NCBI GenBank assembly: GCA_934338065.1 | Contig: CAKRGX010000027.1 | Location: 1 to 15,218, forward strand | Length of the DNA: 15,218 nucleotides | Origin: an uncultured Eubacterium sp. | GTDB lineage: Bacteria > Bacillota > Clostridia > Lachnospirales > Lachnospiraceae | Direction: 5' to 3' | Shown: in pieces, positions 1-5,733 of the stretch | How positions within the stretch are numbered: position 1 is the stretch's first letter | Layout: every line of letters starts with the position of its first letter | Position numbers and translations under genes: made by a program | The notes under the pieces: generated by a model | Seen by the model: only the letters and a program-made list of their open reading frames with translations | What the model was told of the DNA's origin: nothing | The model's database searches: none

Positions 1-192
1 AATGAAAATGTATCAGATGAAAGTATTGAAGTAGGATGGTTTACTCCAAACATTGCAAAAGAAAAAATTACTGTTCCTGATATAAAGAAAAGAGTACGTG
101 ATATGTTGGAATTTGATGGTAAGCAACATTTTAGTACTTTTGAAAATACAGATAGTAAAATAAAATTTATTAGCGATATTCTTGTCAAATAA
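1..192 (+). CDS. C-terminal fragment of a possible Nudix hydrolase
   Basis: This reading frame enters from the left edge already open and ends at TAA 190-192, leaving 63 codons. The visible part begins around NENVSDESIEVGWFTP. The pattern 'DES.EV.WF' is typical of the strand just after the catalytic helix in Nudix hydrolases (E..E..WF), but the Nudix box itself would lie upstream and is not in the window. The remainder is charged and lysine-rich with no other recognisable motif. Codon use is strongly A/T-ending, like the next two genes. The next gene begins 25 bases downstream, so they may be co-transcribed. The family call rests on one short motif and is tentative. Confidence 0.4.
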   Translation, partial: NENVSDESIEVGWFTPNIAKEKITVPDIKKRVRDMLEFDGKQHFSTFENTDSKIKFISDILVK

Positions 193-217
193 TTATACAT
201 GACACGGAGGACACAAA

Positions 218-1078
218 ATGAAAAAAATAATAATAATCGGATGTCCAGGGAGTGGAAAAACATATTTTGCAAAAGAATTAGCAGAAATATTAAACAAGAA
301 AGTTTTTCATATGGACAATCTATATTGGAACAAAGATAGAACCCATATAAGCAGAGATGAATTAGTTGGTATAATAGATGAAATAATGGAACAGTCAGAT
401 TGGATTATAGATGGAAATTACATATCAACTATTGAACAGAGGATAAAAGGAGCGGATACAATATTTTACTTTGATTATTCTACAGAAGATTGTTTGGAAG
501 GAATAAAATCCAGAGTAGGAGTAAAAAGAGATGATATCCCATGGATAGAAAGTGAGTTAGATGCTGACTTTGAAAAATTTGTATTAGATTTTAGAAAAGA
601 AACTGCTCCCAAAATTGATAAGCTATTGAAAGCATATAGAGATAAGAAAATAAACAGGTTTATTTGTCAAGGGGATAAGGAAAAATATATTATGGAATTA
701 AAAGAGAATCTTGGAAATATGAATACAACAACACATATAATGAGACTTAAAAATAGACCTTTTCAATTAATTTATAGTGGTAATAAGACAATTGAATTAA
801 GGCTTTTTGATGAAAAGAGACAACTTATAAAAGCTGGAGACATAATTAAATTTATAAATACTGCTGATGAAAACAATACATTACTTGTGGAAGTAGTGGA
901 GTTACATATTTATAAAGATTTCATTGAGTTATATAATAATCTGCCTTTATTAAAGTGTGGTTATACAGAACAAGATATCGACAGTGCAGATCCAAAACAT
1001 ATGGAAAAGTATTATTCTCAAGAGCAACAAAGTAAGTATGGTGTTGTTGGAATTGAAATTAAGGTAGTTGGCAAATAA
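218..1078 (+). CDS. P-loop nucleotide kinase-like domain fused to an ASCH domain
   Basis: A 286-residue protein with two parts. Residues 1 to about 167 resemble small P-loop kinases of the adenylate-kinase-like/FlaR 'topology modulation' group: Walker A GCPGSGKT at 8-15, then HMDNLYW near 31-37, where these proteins bind the nucleoside side, and a basic lid-like stretch. Residues from about 168 to the end match an ASCH domain (MRLKNRPFQLI, then KTIELRL and GDIIKF), a beta-barrel fold related to PUA that binds RNA or nucleotides. Each part is normally its own protein. The start has GGAGG at 206-210, 7 bases before the ATG. An in-frame ATG at 719 (residue 168) marks the domain junction but has only a weak ribosome site. 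Role inferred: nucleotide or RNA metabolism; substrate unknown. Confidence 0.65.
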   Translation: MKKIIIIGCPGSGKTYFAKELAEILNKKVFHMDNLYWNKDRTHISRDELVGIIDEIMEQSDWIIDGNYISTIEQRIKGADTIFYFDYSTEDCLEGIKSRVGVKRDDIPWIESELDADFEKFVLDFRKETAPKIDKLLKAYRDKKINRFICQGDKEKYIMELKENLGNMNTTTHIMRLKNRPFQLIYSGNKTIELRLFDEKRQLIKAGDIIKFINTADENNTLLVEVVELHIYKDFIELYNNLPLLKCGYTEQDIDSADPKHMEKYYSQEQQSKYGVVGIEIKVVGK

Positions 1079-1097
1079 TGTGAAAAGGAATATAGCA

Positions 1098-1604
1098 ATG
1101 AATAAGTATATAAAAAATTTAAACAGAATAGAATTTGTTGTAACAATGGCATGCACTGGGAGATGCATACATTGTTCAGAGGGGGAGCATAAATCAGGTG
1201 GAGAGCATATAGATGGAAACATAGCAGCACAAGCAGTTGTTGATATAGTGAAATATTTTGCAATGTGCATAAAAGAAACTGGTGTGGAAATCAAGTTAAA
1301 TCCTGCTTGGCTTGTGAGCAAAGAAGATGAAAATGAATATAACAAAAAGACAAAGGAAATTATTTATGAATTTGAGGATTTAAATATTCCACAAGCCCAA
1401 GGAAATGTTATTTTTCCAAATGGAAATGCAGTGAAATATTTAAGTGAATATTTTGATGAAGATAAGGAATATGTAAATCCATATGATGAAGACCCAACAG
1501 ATATTAGAGTAATTAGCTTTTCAGAAAATGGGGATGTGTTGAATGGAAATATTTATGAGAAATCAATTATGGAGATAATTGAAGAATATAAAGTTTATAT
1601 TTAA
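1098..1604 (+). CDS. Radical-SAM protein, apparently internally deleted
   Basis: The reading frame is open from 1068, but ATG 1098 is preferred because AAAAGGAA lies at 1083-1090; this gives 168 residues. The cluster motif CTGRCIHC (C19, C23, C26 from this start) is the CX3CX2C signature that holds the [4Fe-4S] cluster of radical SAM enzymes. Roughly 30 residues later the sequence is already in what reads as the second half of such a protein (KYFAMCIKETGVEIKLNPAWLV). The GGE motif after the cluster and several barrel strands are absent, and full-length relatives are usually well over 250 residues. I therefore infer an in-frame internal deletion near residues 45-55 and a probably inactive enzyme. 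It follows the kinase/ASCH gene by 19 bases. The natural substrate is unknown. Confidence 0.5.
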   Translation: MNKYIKNLNRIEFVVTMACTGRCIHCSEGEHKSGGEHIDGNIAAQAVVDIVKYFAMCIKETGVEIKLNPAWLVSKEDENEYNKKTKEIIYEFEDLNIPQAQGNVIFPNGNAVKYLSEYFDEDKEYVNPYDEDPTDIRVISFSENGDVLNGNIYEKSIMEIIEEYKVYI

Positions 1605-1743
1605 TTATCAATCCTCTTTTAATGAGAAGAGTGAATAAGATACTTCCAGCAGAGATATTGAAAAATAGGGAATGATAATTAGGCGTTTTTCTCATCTGGT
1701 ATGGCTAAAAATACGGTTAAAAAAGGAAATGTTTTGTTGTTGA

Positions 1744-1775
1744 GAAAATTAGTCATTTACTGGCGACTGATTTTC
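1744..1775. repeat. Inverted repeat abutting the ECF promoter
   Basis: GAAAATTAGTC at 1744-1754 pairs with GACTGATTTTC at 1765-1775 (10 of 11 positions Watson-Crick, one G-U as RNA), with a 10-base loop. It ends exactly where the TTGACA -35 box starts. It could be a weak terminator for the upstream genes or a protein site; the stem is A/T-rich with no U tract beyond TTTTC. Confidence 0.4.
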
Positions 1776-1804
1776 TTGACACAAAAAACAAAATGCATGA
1801 TAAT
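1776..1804 (+). promoter_or_regulatory. Sigma-A type promoter of the ECF operon
   Basis: TTGACA at 1776-1781, a 17-base spacer, and GATAAT at 1799-1804: five of six -10 positions and all -35 positions match consensus. The predicted transcription start near 1811 lies inside the TetR-type operator at 1806-1829, so bound repressor would block it. The leader to the first gene would be about 115 bases. Confidence 0.75.
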
Positions 1805-1805
1805 G

Positions 1806-1829
1806 TAACAGTGTTATCTAGATAATTTA
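1806..1829. promoter_or_regulatory. Putative TetR-type operator at the ECF promoter
   Basis: Starts with TAACAGTGTTAT, identical for 12 bases to the operator at 4914-4937 in front of the tetR gene. Over 24 aligned positions, 18 are the same, including a central TAG and the terminal TTA. Both copies begin one or two bases after their -10 box. The left half is well kept and the right half is degenerate. Repressor binding is inferred from position and similarity. Confidence 0.6.
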
Positions 1830-1834
1830 AGTGA

Positions 1835-1875
1835 AGTGTGTTATGCGGATTTTCAAATCCGCTTTATTTCACACT
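1835..1875 (+). terminator. Terminator-like or attenuator hairpin in the ECF leader
   Basis: The inner stem GCGGATT (1845-1851) / AATCCGC (1856-1862) has a 4-base loop and is followed by TTTATTT, as in an intrinsic terminator. An outer stem AGTGTG (1835-1840) / CACACT (1870-1875) could extend it. It sits between the promoter at 1776 and the first ECF gene, so it may attenuate the operon, or it may be a relic terminator. Confidence 0.5.
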
Positions 1876-1879
1876 GAGG

Positions 1880-1895
1880 ATTAGAAAAAACTAAC
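1880..1895. promoter_or_regulatory. Palindromic site ATTAG-N6-CTAAC, copy 1
   Basis: ATTAG AAAAAA CTAAC. It is one of three near-identical sites in the window (others at 5645 and 9346), here with one half-site change (A for G). It lies about 33 bases before the S-component start and downstream of the promoter. Confidence 0.55.
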
Positions 1896-1927
1896 TCAAA
1901 TCGAAAAAAGAAAAGAGGTATTTAGTG

Positions 1928-2509
1928 ATGAGTGAAAAAAAACTCAAGGGAAAAGATTTAATTAATGTTGGTATTTATGGCGCAATTTATTGTGTGCTTA
2001 TGACGGCTGTGGCGATGCTGGGTTACATACCTATCATGATGCCGTTATTGACAGTGATAGGACCGATTGTGTGTGGTATTCCTATGATGCTTTTTATGAC
2101 GAAAGTGAAAAAATTCGGTATGATTACAATTATGGGAATCATCATTGGTGTGTATTTATGGATTACAGGTATGGGAATTTGGCCGGCAATCTTTGGTCTG
2201 GTATGTGGACTGATTACAGACGTTATTGACAAAAGCGGTGATTACCAAAGTGCTATCAAAATAGTGATAGGAAATGGTATTTTTCACATACTATATTTTG
2301 GAAATTTTCTTCCTATCTATTTAAATGCTGATGAATATTTTTCCACAAGACAGAGTTTTGGTCAGGAATATATTACTTCACTGACAAATATTATGCAGCC
2401 TTGGACTGCACCTGTGCTGGTGGTTTGTTGCTTTGTTTCAGGTGCGATTGGAGCACTTCTTGGCAAGAAATTATTGAAAAAACATTTTGTTAAGGCAGGC
2501 ATTGTATAA
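1928..2509 (+). CDS. ECF transporter S-component, MptD/Trep_Strep-like
   Basis: A 193-residue, highly hydrophobic protein with about six predicted membrane segments (roughly residues 10-32, 36-55, 60-84, 88-104, 110-128, 158-180). Size, topology and a charged N-terminus (MSEKKLKGKDLINVGIYGAI) fit the MptD/Trep_Strep family of ECF substrate-binding subunits, which capture a small substrate and hand it to the T and A subunits. The T and A genes follow directly, so this is a dedicated (group I) ECF importer. ATG 1928 is preferred over GTG 1925 given AGAGG at 1914-1918. The stop overlaps the next start (TAATG). The family's substrate is not settled; streptococcal relatives are reported in haem/iron loci by context, and I infer a related role only loosely. 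Likely repressed by the TetR protein encoded at 4951. Confidence 0.75.
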   Translation: MSEKKLKGKDLINVGIYGAIYCVLMTAVAMLGYIPIMMPLLTVIGPIVCGIPMMLFMTKVKKFGMITIMGIIIGVYLWITGMGIWPAIFGLVCGLITDVIDKSGDYQSAIKIVIGNGIFHILYFGNFLPIYLNADEYFSTRQSFGQEYITSLTNIMQPWTAPVLVVCCFVSGAIGALLGKKLLKKHFVKAGIV

Positions 2510-3246
2510 TGGGAAAAGGAATTTTACAAACCAGTGTGCAAAATCGAGGGCTTGTTTTGGATCCCAGAACGAAACTGCTTCTCCTTTTTACCATGGCAGT
2601 ATTTGTCTTAGGTTATATGGGTGGAGAAAAGCTACAGCTTTTAACCCCGATTTTTTGTGTTTTACCGGCGGTATTTTTATTAACTGCGAAAAAGTATAAA
2701 ACTGCGATTGGATATATCCTGATATATTCAGCTTCCTTTTTGGCGTTTGTGTTTTGGGGCGACAAAACCAGCGGTATCATAAATTTTCTGCTTCTGGGAA
2801 TATGTGGTATCCTTGCCAGATTCCTGCCTTGTATGATGATGGGAGCCTATATGATTTCCACAACAACCGTCAGTGAATTTACAGCGGCGATGCAGAGGAT
2901 GCATTTAAGTGAGAAAATTATCATACCACTTTCCGTTATGTTTCGTTTTTTTCCAACAGTTATTGACGAGTTTGTTTCTATCAACGCTGCGATGAAGATG
3001 CGTGATATTCGTATTGGCGGAAGAAATTTCCCCAAAATGTTTGAGTATAGAATTGTACCGTTGATGACCTGCTGTGTAAAAATCGGCGAAGAACTTTCAG
3101 CGGCAGCTTTGACAAGGGGATTGGGCGGAAACATTCATAGAACCAATATATGCAGAATTGGATTTCGGATTCAGGACATTTTGGTGATACTGTTATGCTT
3201 TGTGCCACTGGTGCTTCTATTGTTTCAGACAACGGGGATTTTATGA
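2509..3246 (+). CDS. ECF transporter T-component, CbiQ-like energy-coupling membrane protein
   Basis: A 245-residue membrane protein with hydrophobic segments near residues 22-37, 45-59, 65-83, 88-113 and 224-241. It couples ATP hydrolysis by the A subunit to the S subunit. The two conserved cytoplasmic motifs of T-components are visible: AMKMRD at 161-166 (a variant of the A-x-x-x-R-G/D motif) and AALTRGL at 199-205. These helices dock into grooves on the ATPases. DPRTKLLL at 18-25 is the typical entry into the first membrane segment. The ATG shares its A with the stop of the S-component, indicating translational coupling. Length is normal for the family and the ATPase gene follows after 13 bases. 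Confidence 0.85.
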   Translation: MGKGILQTSVQNRGLVLDPRTKLLLLFTMAVFVLGYMGGEKLQLLTPIFCVLPAVFLLTAKKYKTAIGYILIYSASFLAFVFWGDKTSGIINFLLLGICGILARFLPCMMMGAYMISTTTVSEFTAAMQRMHLSEKIIIPLSVMFRFFPTVIDEFVSINAAMKMRDIRIGGRNFPKMFEYRIVPLMTCCVKIGEELSAAALTRGLGGNIHRTNICRIGFRIQDILVILLCFVPLVLLLFQTTGIL

Positions 3247-3259
3247 TAGGAGAGACTTA

Positions 3260-4717
3260 ATGATTGAACTAAATAATATTTGTTTTCAATATGCAAATAC
3301 AGAGGAATCATCTCTGAAAAATGTGTCACTTCAGATTCCGGACGGACAATGTGTTCTGCTTTGTGGAGAATCCGGCTGCGGAAAAACAACAATTACACGT
3401 CTTTTGAATGGCTTAATTCCTCATTATTACGAGGGAGAACTTCAGGGAGATGTACTGGTAAATGGTTTGAATGTGAAGCAGGAAGAGTTGTATGAGACGG
3501 CTAAAATTGTAGGAAGTGTTTTTCAAAATCCAAGAAGTCAGTTTTTTTGTGTCGATACTACCAGCGAAATTGCTTTTGGCTGTGAGAATATGGGATTACC
3601 TGAACAGGAAATACGGGAGCGAATGAGACAGACGGTCAGGGAATTGGATATGGAGCAATTACTTGACAGAGATATTTTTAATCTTTCTGGCGGAGAAAAA
3701 CAAAAAGTCGCCTGTGCTTCAGTGTCTGCACTTCATCCTGAAATATTCGTGCTGGATGAACCAACCTCTAATCTGGATGTAAACGCCATAGAGGATTTGA
3801 AAAAGACCCTAATGTTCTGGAAATCCGAGGGTAAAACCATTGTGATAGCAGAACATCGATTATACTGGCTGACGGAACTTTGTGACAGAGTGATCTATAT
3901 GAAAGCAGGGGAGATTGCTCTTGATATTTCCATGGATGAGTTTAAGAGTTATTCCGAAGCAACACTTTCAAATATGGGACTTCGTACTCTACGCATGAAT
4001 TTACATAGCGATGTAAAATCAGCAATTGATAAGATGGAGAAGATGGTACTTCAAGATTTTTCTTTTTCATACGAAAAAAAAGATGCGATAAATATTCCTG
4101 AGATTTCGTTGCAGGAGGGTGAAGTGATTGCTGTTATAGGTAAAAACGGAGCCGGAAAATCTACCTTTTCACGCTGTCTGTGTGGATTGGAAAAGAAATT
4201 TAAAGGTAAAGTAATGATTGGCGAAAAGATTCTGCGTCGTAAACAACTGTTGAAACAATGTTATATGGTTATGCAGGATGTCAATCATCAGTTATTTTGT
4301 GAGTCTGTTGAGGAAGAGGTACAGCTTGGAATAGCAGATGAAAATTGCCAGAATGTATCTGATGTGTTAAAAAGCCTTGATTTGCAGAGATTTACAGAGC
4401 GTCATCCAATGAGCTTATCTGGAGGGCAAAAGCAAAGAGTTGCCATTGCATCTGCAATTCTGGCAGATAAGTCCATACTTGTTTTTGATGAGCCTACCAG
4501 CGGACTGGATTATTGTCATATGGAACAGACCGCAAGATTAATCGCATCATTAAAAGGCAAAAGGACTATATTCATTGTCACACATGATCCGGAGTTGATT
4601 GTACGATGCTGTACGCATATTCTCCATATGGAGGAAGGAAGCGTTCATGACTTATATGAATTGAATCAAGAAGGAACAAAGAAGTTAGAAAGGTTTTTCC
4701 TATCCGTCTGTGATTAG
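3260..4717 (+). CDS. ECF transporter A-component, two fused ATPase domains
   Basis: The frame is open from 3200, but ATG 3260 is the likely start, with AGGAGA at 3248-3253 six bases upstream; this gives 485 residues. It carries two complete nucleotide-binding domains in one chain. Domain 1 has Walker A GESGCGKT near 36-43, signature LSGGE 142-146 and Walker B ending D166-E167. Domain 2 has GKNGAGKST from 294, LSGGQ 386-390 and Walker B D410-E411. Both have the EPTS.LD D-loop typical of CbiO/EcfA proteins. It supplies ATP hydrolysis for the S and T subunits just upstream. Most ECF systems use two separate ATPases (EcfA and EcfA'); a fused pair is a known alternative and matches a dedicated importer. 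No clear terminator follows. Confidence 0.88.
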   Translation: MIELNNICFQYANTEESSLKNVSLQIPDGQCVLLCGESGCGKTTITRLLNGLIPHYYEGELQGDVLVNGLNVKQEELYETAKIVGSVFQNPRSQFFCVDTTSEIAFGCENMGLPEQEIRERMRQTVRELDMEQLLDRDIFNLSGGEKQKVACASVSALHPEIFVLDEPTSNLDVNAIEDLKKTLMFWKSEGKTIVIAEHRLYWLTELCDRVIYMKAGEIALDISMDEFKSYSEATLSNMGLRTLRMNLHSDVKSAIDKMEKMVLQDFSFSYEKKDAINIPEISLQEGEVIAVIGKNGAGKSTFSRCLCGLEKKFKGKVMIGEKILRRKQLLKQCYMVMQDVNHQLFCESVEEEVQLGIADENCQNVSDVLKSLDLQRFTERHPMSLSGGQKQRVAIASAILADKSILVFDEPTSGLDYCHMEQTARLIASLKGKRTIFIVTHDPELIVRCCTHILHMEEGSVHDLYELNQEGTKKLERFFLSVCD

Positions 4718-4882
4718 AAAAGATATGTGGAAAGGAAGATTGCTGAACGATAGGGAGATGATGTCAGTGACAAATAATAAAAGTGCAATAGCAGTCATAT
4801 ATATTTGGTAGCATTGGTACTTATGCTAATAGGGAGTGTCTTTGTAGTATACGATACTATGGCAAATCATCAACTACATATC

Positions 4883-4911
4883 TTGACAGAAAGAAACTTC
4901 AAAATTATTCT
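4883..4911 (+). promoter_or_regulatory. Promoter of the tetR gene
   Basis: TTGACA at 4883-4888, a 17-base spacer, and TATTCT at 4906-4911 (four of six consensus positions). The expected start near 4918 lies inside the palindromic operator, consistent with autorepression. Confidence 0.65.
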
Positions 4912-4913
4912 TA

Positions 4914-4937
4914 TAACAGTGTTATATAGCGCTGTTA
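4914..4937. promoter_or_regulatory. Palindromic TetR-type operator, autoregulatory copy
   Basis: A 24-bp inverted repeat: the left arm TAACAGTGTTAT and the right arm (read on the minus strand) TAACAGCGCTAT differ at only two of twelve positions. It lies between the -10 box and the tetR ribosome site, the classical place for TetR-family self-control. The ECF promoter holds a second copy at 1806-1829. Confidence 0.7.
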
Positions 4938-4950
4938 CAGAAGGAGGTAA

Positions 4951-5592
4951 ATGGTGAATCAGGACGATATACCATCCACAATGGAAAAAATTCATATAGC
5001 AGCGAAACAAGAATTCCTGGACAAAGGTTTTCAATTAGCATCTTTGCGCAATATTGTGAAGAAAGCCGGTGTGACGACAGGAGCTTTCTATGGTTATTAC
5101 AAGAGTAAGGAAGAACTGTTTGATGCGCTGGTAGGTGAGCAGGCGAAGTATGTTTTTAAAATATTCGATACAACCCTTGGAAATTTTAATAAGTTGTCAG
5201 GGGAAGAGCAAACGAAAAGGATGACGGATATTTCTGGGGATGCAATGCTTCAGATGCTTGACTATATCTATGATTATTATGATAAATTTAAATTGCTTAT
5301 TCTTTGTTCGGAAGGAACGCAATATGTTGATTTTATTCATCAATTGGTATTGAAAGAAACAGCTTCTACGTATGCATATATAGAAACCTTAAAGCAGATG
5401 GGAATTAATATAAAGCCAATCAATAATAATTTAATTCACATGGTTTCCAGTGGACTTTTTACGGGTGCATTTGAAACAATTGTTCATGATATGCCAAAAG
5501 AAGAAGCAAGAGAGTATGTCCGACAGTTACAACAATTTTACACAGCAGGCTGGGAAGAACTTTTAGGTGTCAAGTTCGGCGAACAATTATAG
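4951..5592 (+). CDS. TetR/AcrR-family transcriptional repressor
   Basis: A 213-residue regulator. Residues about 10-56 form the TetR DNA-binding domain: IHIAAKQEFLDKGFQLAS, then IVKKAGVTTGAFYGYYKSKEEL, which is the recognition helix and the Y-F-x-x-K-E-E-L boundary typical of the family. The remainder is an all-helical ligand-binding and dimer domain without a recognisable sub-family signature. AAGGAGG at 4941-4947 is only 3 bases before ATG 4951, so the adjacent GTG at 4954 may be the real start. It has its own promoter and a near-perfect palindromic operator. A related operator at the ECF promoter suggests it controls both units. Its ligand could be the substrate of one of the transporters it sits between; that is inference. 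Confidence 0.85.
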   Translation: MVNQDDIPSTMEKIHIAAKQEFLDKGFQLASLRNIVKKAGVTTGAFYGYYKSKEELFDALVGEQAKYVFKIFDTTLGNFNKLSGEEQTKRMTDISGDAMLQMLDYIYDYYDKFKLLILCSEGTQYVDFIHQLVLKETASTYAYIETLKQMGINIKPINNNLIHMVSSGLFTGAFETIVHDMPKEEAREYVRQLQQFYTAGWEELLGVKFGEQL

Positions 5593-5605
5593 ATTTGTAA
5601 ATCAG

Positions 5606-5626
5606 AGAAACTCGTTCTGGGTTTCT
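5606..5626 (+). terminator. Weak hairpin after tetR
   Basis: AGAAACTC (5606-5613) can pair with GGGTTTCT (5619-5626) around a 5-base loop. The following ATTAAAAA is not a U tract, so termination would be poor and read-through into the ABC genes is plausible. Confidence 0.3.
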
Positions 5627-5644
5627 ATTAAAAATAAATTATAG

Positions 5645-5660
5645 GTTAGAAATAACTAAC
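5645..5660. promoter_or_regulatory. Palindromic site GTTAG-N6-CTAAC, copy 2
   Basis: GTTAG AAATAA CTAAC, with perfect 5-base half-sites. A poor -10-like TAAATT lies just upstream at 5635-5640, matching the layout of copy 3, where a TATAAT precedes the site by two bases. The -35 candidate is weak, so the promoter of the ABC genes is not certain. Confidence 0.6.
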
Positions 5661-5666
5661 TAAAAT

Positions 5667-5694
5667 AAGGAGGAAAATTCCTATGCTCCTGTAA
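5667..5694 (+). other. Three-codon mini-ORF with its own strong ribosome site
   Basis: AAGGAGGA at 5667-5674, 8 bases, then ATG CTC CTG TAA (5683-5694), encoding Met-Leu-Leu. AGGAA (5671-5675) and TTCCT (5678-5682) can form a small hairpin over the ribosome site. It sits in the leader of the ABC genes. An optimal ribosome site for a 3-codon frame suggests a translational control device. Confidence 0.4.
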
Positions 5695-5727
5695 GCAGTC
5701 GCATTTTGCTCCGCAAAACAAGGAGGA
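5684..5727 (+). promoter_or_regulatory. Repeated structured translational leader, copy 1
   Basis: Runs from TGCTCCTGTAAG through CAGTC to the ribosome site AAGGAGGA of the first ABC gene. TTTTGC (5704-5709) pairs with GCAAAA (5713-5718) over a TCC loop, directly against the Shine-Dalgarno. CTCCT at 5686-5690 is complementary to AGGAG at 5721-5725 and could sequester it. A second copy lies at 10281-10326. Confidence 0.55.
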
Positions 5728-5733
5728 ATTGAA

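Larger units (their letters stand above)
4761..4957 (+). pseudogene. Frameshifted small membrane-protein remnant upstream of tetR
   Basis: ATG 4761 (or GTG 4767, better spaced from AGGGAG 4752-4757) opens a frame that stops at TAG 4809-4811 after about 16 codons (MSVTNNKSAIAVIYIW). If one T is restored in the run at 4804-4806, the frame continues as a clear membrane segment (LVALVLMLIGSVFVVYD) and on to TGA 4955-4957. This is the hallmark of a single-base deletion. The distal part of the restored frame contains the tetR promoter and operator and may not be original coding sequence. I do not recognise the family; a short one- or two-helix membrane protein is all that can be said. Confidence 0.4.

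Noticed and set aside
1605..1743. Small RNA or transposon end upstream of the ECF promoter
   Set aside because: Only weak short inverted repeats (CTCTT/AAGAG near 1614) and no target duplication or transposase fragment were seen.
1880..1895. Classical DtxR/IdeR or Fur box
   Set aside because: The half-site GTTAG/CTAAC is shared with DtxR boxes, but the 6-base A-rich spacing and lack of outer TTAGG/CCTAA arms do not fit; no Fur-type GATAAT repeats are present.
3200..3259. Twenty-codon N-terminal extension of the ECF A-component
   Set aside because: It overlaps the T-component gene and lacks a ribosome site; ATG 3260 has AGGAGA at the right distance and starts directly at the ATPase fold.
4800..4812. 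Programmed ribosomal frameshift in the small membrane frame
   Set aside because: There is no classical slippery heptamer and no clear downstream pseudoknot; a one-base deletion explains it better.
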